DNA of 64,000 nucleotides from NCBI GenBank assembly GCA_964521085.1, contig CAZFPL010000007.1, positions 1-64,000 on the forward strand, in the 5' to 3' direction. Below, piece by piece: positions 61,717-64,000 of this stretch; position 1 is the first letter of the stretch; each line of letters opens with the position of its first letter. The position numbers and the translations under genes were made by a program. The notes beneath the pieces were generated by a model. That model searched no databases and was not told the DNA's origin. It saw only the letters and a list, made by a program, of their open reading frames with translations. This stretch comes from JAFGKK01 sp964521085. Lineage in GTDB: Bacteria > Chloroflexota > Anaerolineae > Anaerolineales > RBG-16-64-43.

Positions 61717-63275
61717 AACATCGATTGGGGCGATTCCCAGGCATTGGGCTGGCGCTGCTGGTGTGCATTCTGGCGGCGCCGGCGCTGGCGTGTTCTCGGG
61801 AGACCGCCCCCACTTTGGAACCGGGTTCCCTTTTTGCCACTGCCACGGCGACTTCCCGGCCGGTCTCCCCGACGCCGACCGCATCGCCGAGTGTGATGCA
61901 TACACCGACCCGCCCGATGCTCCCGTCGCCGACTCCCAAGCCCACCAACACCTACCCCCATACTCCCACGCTCCGGCCGATGGCCACCCCGCTGCCGATG
62001 GGGTATGTCGTCCAAGCCGGCGATACGCTGCCGACCGTCGCGATCCGTTTCGGCGTGTTGCCGAGCGATATTCAATCGGTCAGCGGCGGGCAGCTGCCGG
62101 CCGAAGGACTCCTCGAACCGGGAATGCAATTGATCATTCCGGTTTCCCTGACCGGCACGTCGGACTCCACGCACCTGTTTCCCGACAGCGCGATCGTCTA
62201 CTCTCCGACGTTCGCCAATTTCGATCCCATTCAATACATTCATGAACAGGATGGATATCTGTCTTCCTATATCCAGGGCAGCGGGGAGATCGCCAACGGC
62301 GCGGAAATTCTGCGGCAGATCGCATTCAACAATTCCTTCAGCCCCAAACTTCTGATGGCCCTGTTGGAATACGAAAGCGGATGGGTTACGCAGAAGAATC
62401 CGCCGTCCGATACGCTAAAATATCCATTGGGGAACAAGGACCCGAATGCGATGGGATTGATGGCGCAGTTGATCTGGGCGACGAACATCCTGAGCATCGG
62501 CTATTACGGTTGGCGCGATGCCAGCCAGCTGGACCTGGCCTTCTCCGATGGCGGGGCGTTGCGTCTGGCCCCGGATCTGAACGCCGGCACCGTCGCCATT
62601 TTTTATTATTTTGCGCGCACCACGGCCGACCGAACGGAATGGGATCAGGCTGTCCGGGATTTTCTCGACGTCTACCGGCGGCTGTTCGGCGATCCGTTCG
62701 ATCAGGCCATTGAACCGTTGTATTCCTCCGATCTGCCTTTATCCGAGATGGAACTGCCTTTTTATAAGGGCCAGATGTGGGCTTTCACCGGGGGGCCGCA
62801 CGGGGCCTGGGAACACGATGGAGCCCGGGCGGCGCTCGACTTCGCTCCGACGGATGCGCCGAATTGCGCCGTCTCGAGCAACTGGACGACCGCATCCGCT
62901 CCGGGGCTGATCGTCCGATCGATCGGCCATGTGGTGGTGATCGATCTGGACGGCGATGGATACGAGCAAACCGGCTGGAATATCCTCTACCTGCATATCG
63001 CCGACAAGGAACACATAGCAAAAGGAACACGCGTCGAAACCGGCGACCGTCTTGGGCATCCTTCGTGCGAGGGTGGGATTGCCACCGGCACGCACATCCA
63101 TATCGCCCGAAAATACAACGGGGAATGGATGCTCGCCGGCGGACCGGTTCCCTTCACGCTGAGCGGCTGGGTGGCGCATGCGGGCGAAAAACCTTACGAA
63201 GGCACCCTGGTGCGCGACGGTTATGTGGTCCCCGCCAAGCCGGGGGCATCGGCCGAAACGCTGGTGTGGCGTTGA
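61713..63275 (+). CDS. LysM-M23 lipoprotein, second of three tandem paralogs
   Basis: 520 residues; ATG 61713 overlaps the previous stop (ATGA), and ATG 61707 is an alternative. Lipid-attached Cys27 (ALAC). LysM-like YVVQAGDTLPTVAIRFGVLP, middle domain with PKLLMALLEYESGWV, and M23-like GPHGAWEHDG...ALDFAP and HIHIARKYNGEW. Zinc ligands look intact. The middle domain has an Glu-Ser pair (ESGW) missing from the neighbours, similar to lytic transglycosylase but not proof of it. Confidence 0.88.
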   Translation: MKHRLGRFPGIGLALLVCILAAPALACSRETAPTLEPGSLFATATATSRPVSPTPTASPSVMHTPTRPMLPSPTPKPTNTYPHTPTLRPMATPLPMGYVVQAGDTLPTVAIRFGVLPSDIQSVSGGQLPAEGLLEPGMQLIIPVSLTGTSDSTHLFPDSAIVYSPTFANFDPIQYIHEQDGYLSSYIQGSGEIANGAEILRQIAFNNSFSPKLLMALLEYESGWVTQKNPPSDTLKYPLGNKDPNAMGLMAQLIWATNILSIGYYGWRDASQLDLAFSDGGALRLAPDLNAGTVAIFYYFARTTADRTEWDQAVRDFLDVYRRLFGDPFDQAIEPLYSSDLPLSEMELPFYKGQMWAFTGGPHGAWEHDGARAALDFAPTDAPNCAVSSNWTTASAPGLIVRSIGHVVVIDLDGDGYEQTGWNILYLHIADKEHIAKGTRVETGDRLGHPSCEGGIATGTHIHIARKYNGEWMLAGGPVPFTLSGWVAHAGEKPYEGTLVRDGYVVPAKPGASAETLVWR

Positions 63276-63354
63276 GCATACGGTCGGATTGCGGTGCCAT
63301 CCTCACAGTACGGAGGATCATCCCTGCCATCCGATTGAGAAATCGCAGCCGACG

Positions 63355-64000
63355 ATGAAAAAAGCATTCGATCCAATCCTGATGACCCGGCGGATTCGCC
63401 GGATGATTCCTTGGGCGGCGAGTTGCGCCCTCCTATTCTTTTCCGCGTGCGTTCAAGAGCCGGCCGCGACAATCCCAGCCGATACGCCGACGATCGCCGC
63501 CTCCCCGACATCCTCGGGGAGAACGGCTACACCGCTTCCGACCCGCCTGCTCCTGGAACCCGGCCAGATCATGGAATATCTCGTGCAATCCGGGGATACC
63601 CTCGAAGCCGTTGCCGCGCATTTCAGCACCACCGTCGATGATATTCGGAAGAATAATCCCGGCCTGCCGCTGAAAACCACGACGCTGACCCCGAATCAGA
63701 TTCTCCGCGTACCGGTGTACTTGGCTCCCTTCACCGGGACGCCGTTTCAGATGCTTCCCGACAGCGAGGTGGTGGCCGGACCCTCGATGACGGGATTCTC
63801 GGGGCGGAAATTCGTCGACGCTTCCACGGGATATCTGAAAACCTATTCCGAGTTTGTCTTTGGGGAATCCCTGGATGGATGGGGAGTTGTGGAAACCGTG
63901 GCGCGCGATTTCTCCGTGCATCCCCGGCTGCTTCTGGCGCTTTTGGAATATCGTTCGGGCGCCATCAGCCGCAACGATCAAAGCGACGAATTGAAAGCGT
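63355..64000 (+). CDS. LysM lipoprotein, third paralog, cut by the window end
   Basis: Partial: ATG 63355, open to the window edge (215 complete residues). Lipoprotein Cys at residue 32 (FFSAC), Thr/Pro-rich linker, LysM with YLVQSGDTLEAVAAHFSTT, then the middle domain with HPRLLLALLEYRSG. The arrangement matches the two genes before it, so an M23-like domain is expected beyond the edge. Spacing to the previous gene is 79 bases. Confidence 0.85.
   Translation, partial: MKKAFDPILMTRRIRRMIPWAASCALLFFSACVQEPAATIPADTPTIAASPTSSGRTATPLPTRLLLEPGQIMEYLVQSGDTLEAVAAHFSTTVDDIRKNNPGLPLKTTTLTPNQILRVPVYLAPFTGTPFQMLPDSEVVAGPSMTGFSGRKFVDASTGYLKTYSEFVFGESLDGWGVVETVARDFSVHPRLLLALLEYRSGAISRNDQSDELKA

Noticed and set aside
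60277..61905. Long minus-strand frame opposite the first LysM-M23 gene (542 codons)
   Set aside because: Low-similarity, Arg/His-rich translation; the plus strand has a lipoprotein signal, LysM and M23 motifs.

Overview
This 64 kb window comes from a G+C-rich bacterial chromosome (roughly 60% G+C by eye). It looks like an uncultured member of the Chloroflexota, probably Anaerolineae. That placement is inferred from gene content and style: a dephospho-CoA kinase with an acetyltransferase-like tail, a double-length ThyX, a 594-residue IF-2, lipoproteins with long Thr/Pro-rich linkers, type 2 IPP isomerase, and a FakA/DegV/Asp23 group next to recG. There is one 100-N scaffold gap (37197-37296) flanked by identical 30-base ends, so this is a draft or metagenome assembly. 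I saw no rRNA, tRNA, CRISPR array, IS element or prophage.

Layout. 0-2.4 kb: a membrane-anchored protein coupled to an SppA-like protease (minus). 2.6-4.6 kb: a ChlI/ChlD-type metal chelatase gene split by what looks like a programmed -1 frameshift. 4.7-9.0 kb: an S1-domain protein, an ECF sigma / zinc anti-sigma / membrane bactofilin-like operon and a DUF3267-like metalloprotease. 9.1-14.5 kb (minus): CoaE-GNAT fusion, a PP2C-like pseudophosphatase with a putative beta-propeller, and an orphan GltD-like oxidoreductase. 14.8-18.2 kb: a MacA-MacB type exporter operon. 18.3-25 kb: GlgC, a small zincin-like protein, a sugar-binding-type lipoprotein, a GNAT, a phosphohexomutase and a PAS-GGDEF protein with an eroded active site. 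25.5-27.6 kb: a divergent cluster of WXG100/ESAT-6-like proteins with a membrane protein, without any secretion ATPase in the window. 27.7-32.4 kb: Mfd, Pth and a membrane protein. 32.5-36.3 kb: HemW-like protein, polyprenyl synthase and Fni, and acyl carrier protein.

36.5-47.6 kb is one long minus-strand run: two OsmC proteins, thioredoxin, then the classical nusA-ylxR-infB-rbfA-nrnA-truB-ribF order, followed by thyX and a cyclophilin. 47.8-51.2 kb (plus): ScpA, MutL and a PfkB kinase. 51.4-59.7 kb (minus) is a second long operon: asp23-fakA-degV-degV-membrane protein-recG-coaD-coiled-coil protein, ending at a strong terminator. rpmB is divergent from it. The window ends in a tandem array of at least three paralogous lipoproteins with LysM domains; the first two are complete and carry M23-like domains, the third runs off the edge.

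Most of the window is housekeeping. The parts most worth following up are the frameshift site in the chelatase gene (slippery A AAA AAG, 7-nt spacer, perfect 7-bp stem), the WXG100-like divergent cluster, and the LysM-M23 lipoprotein array.
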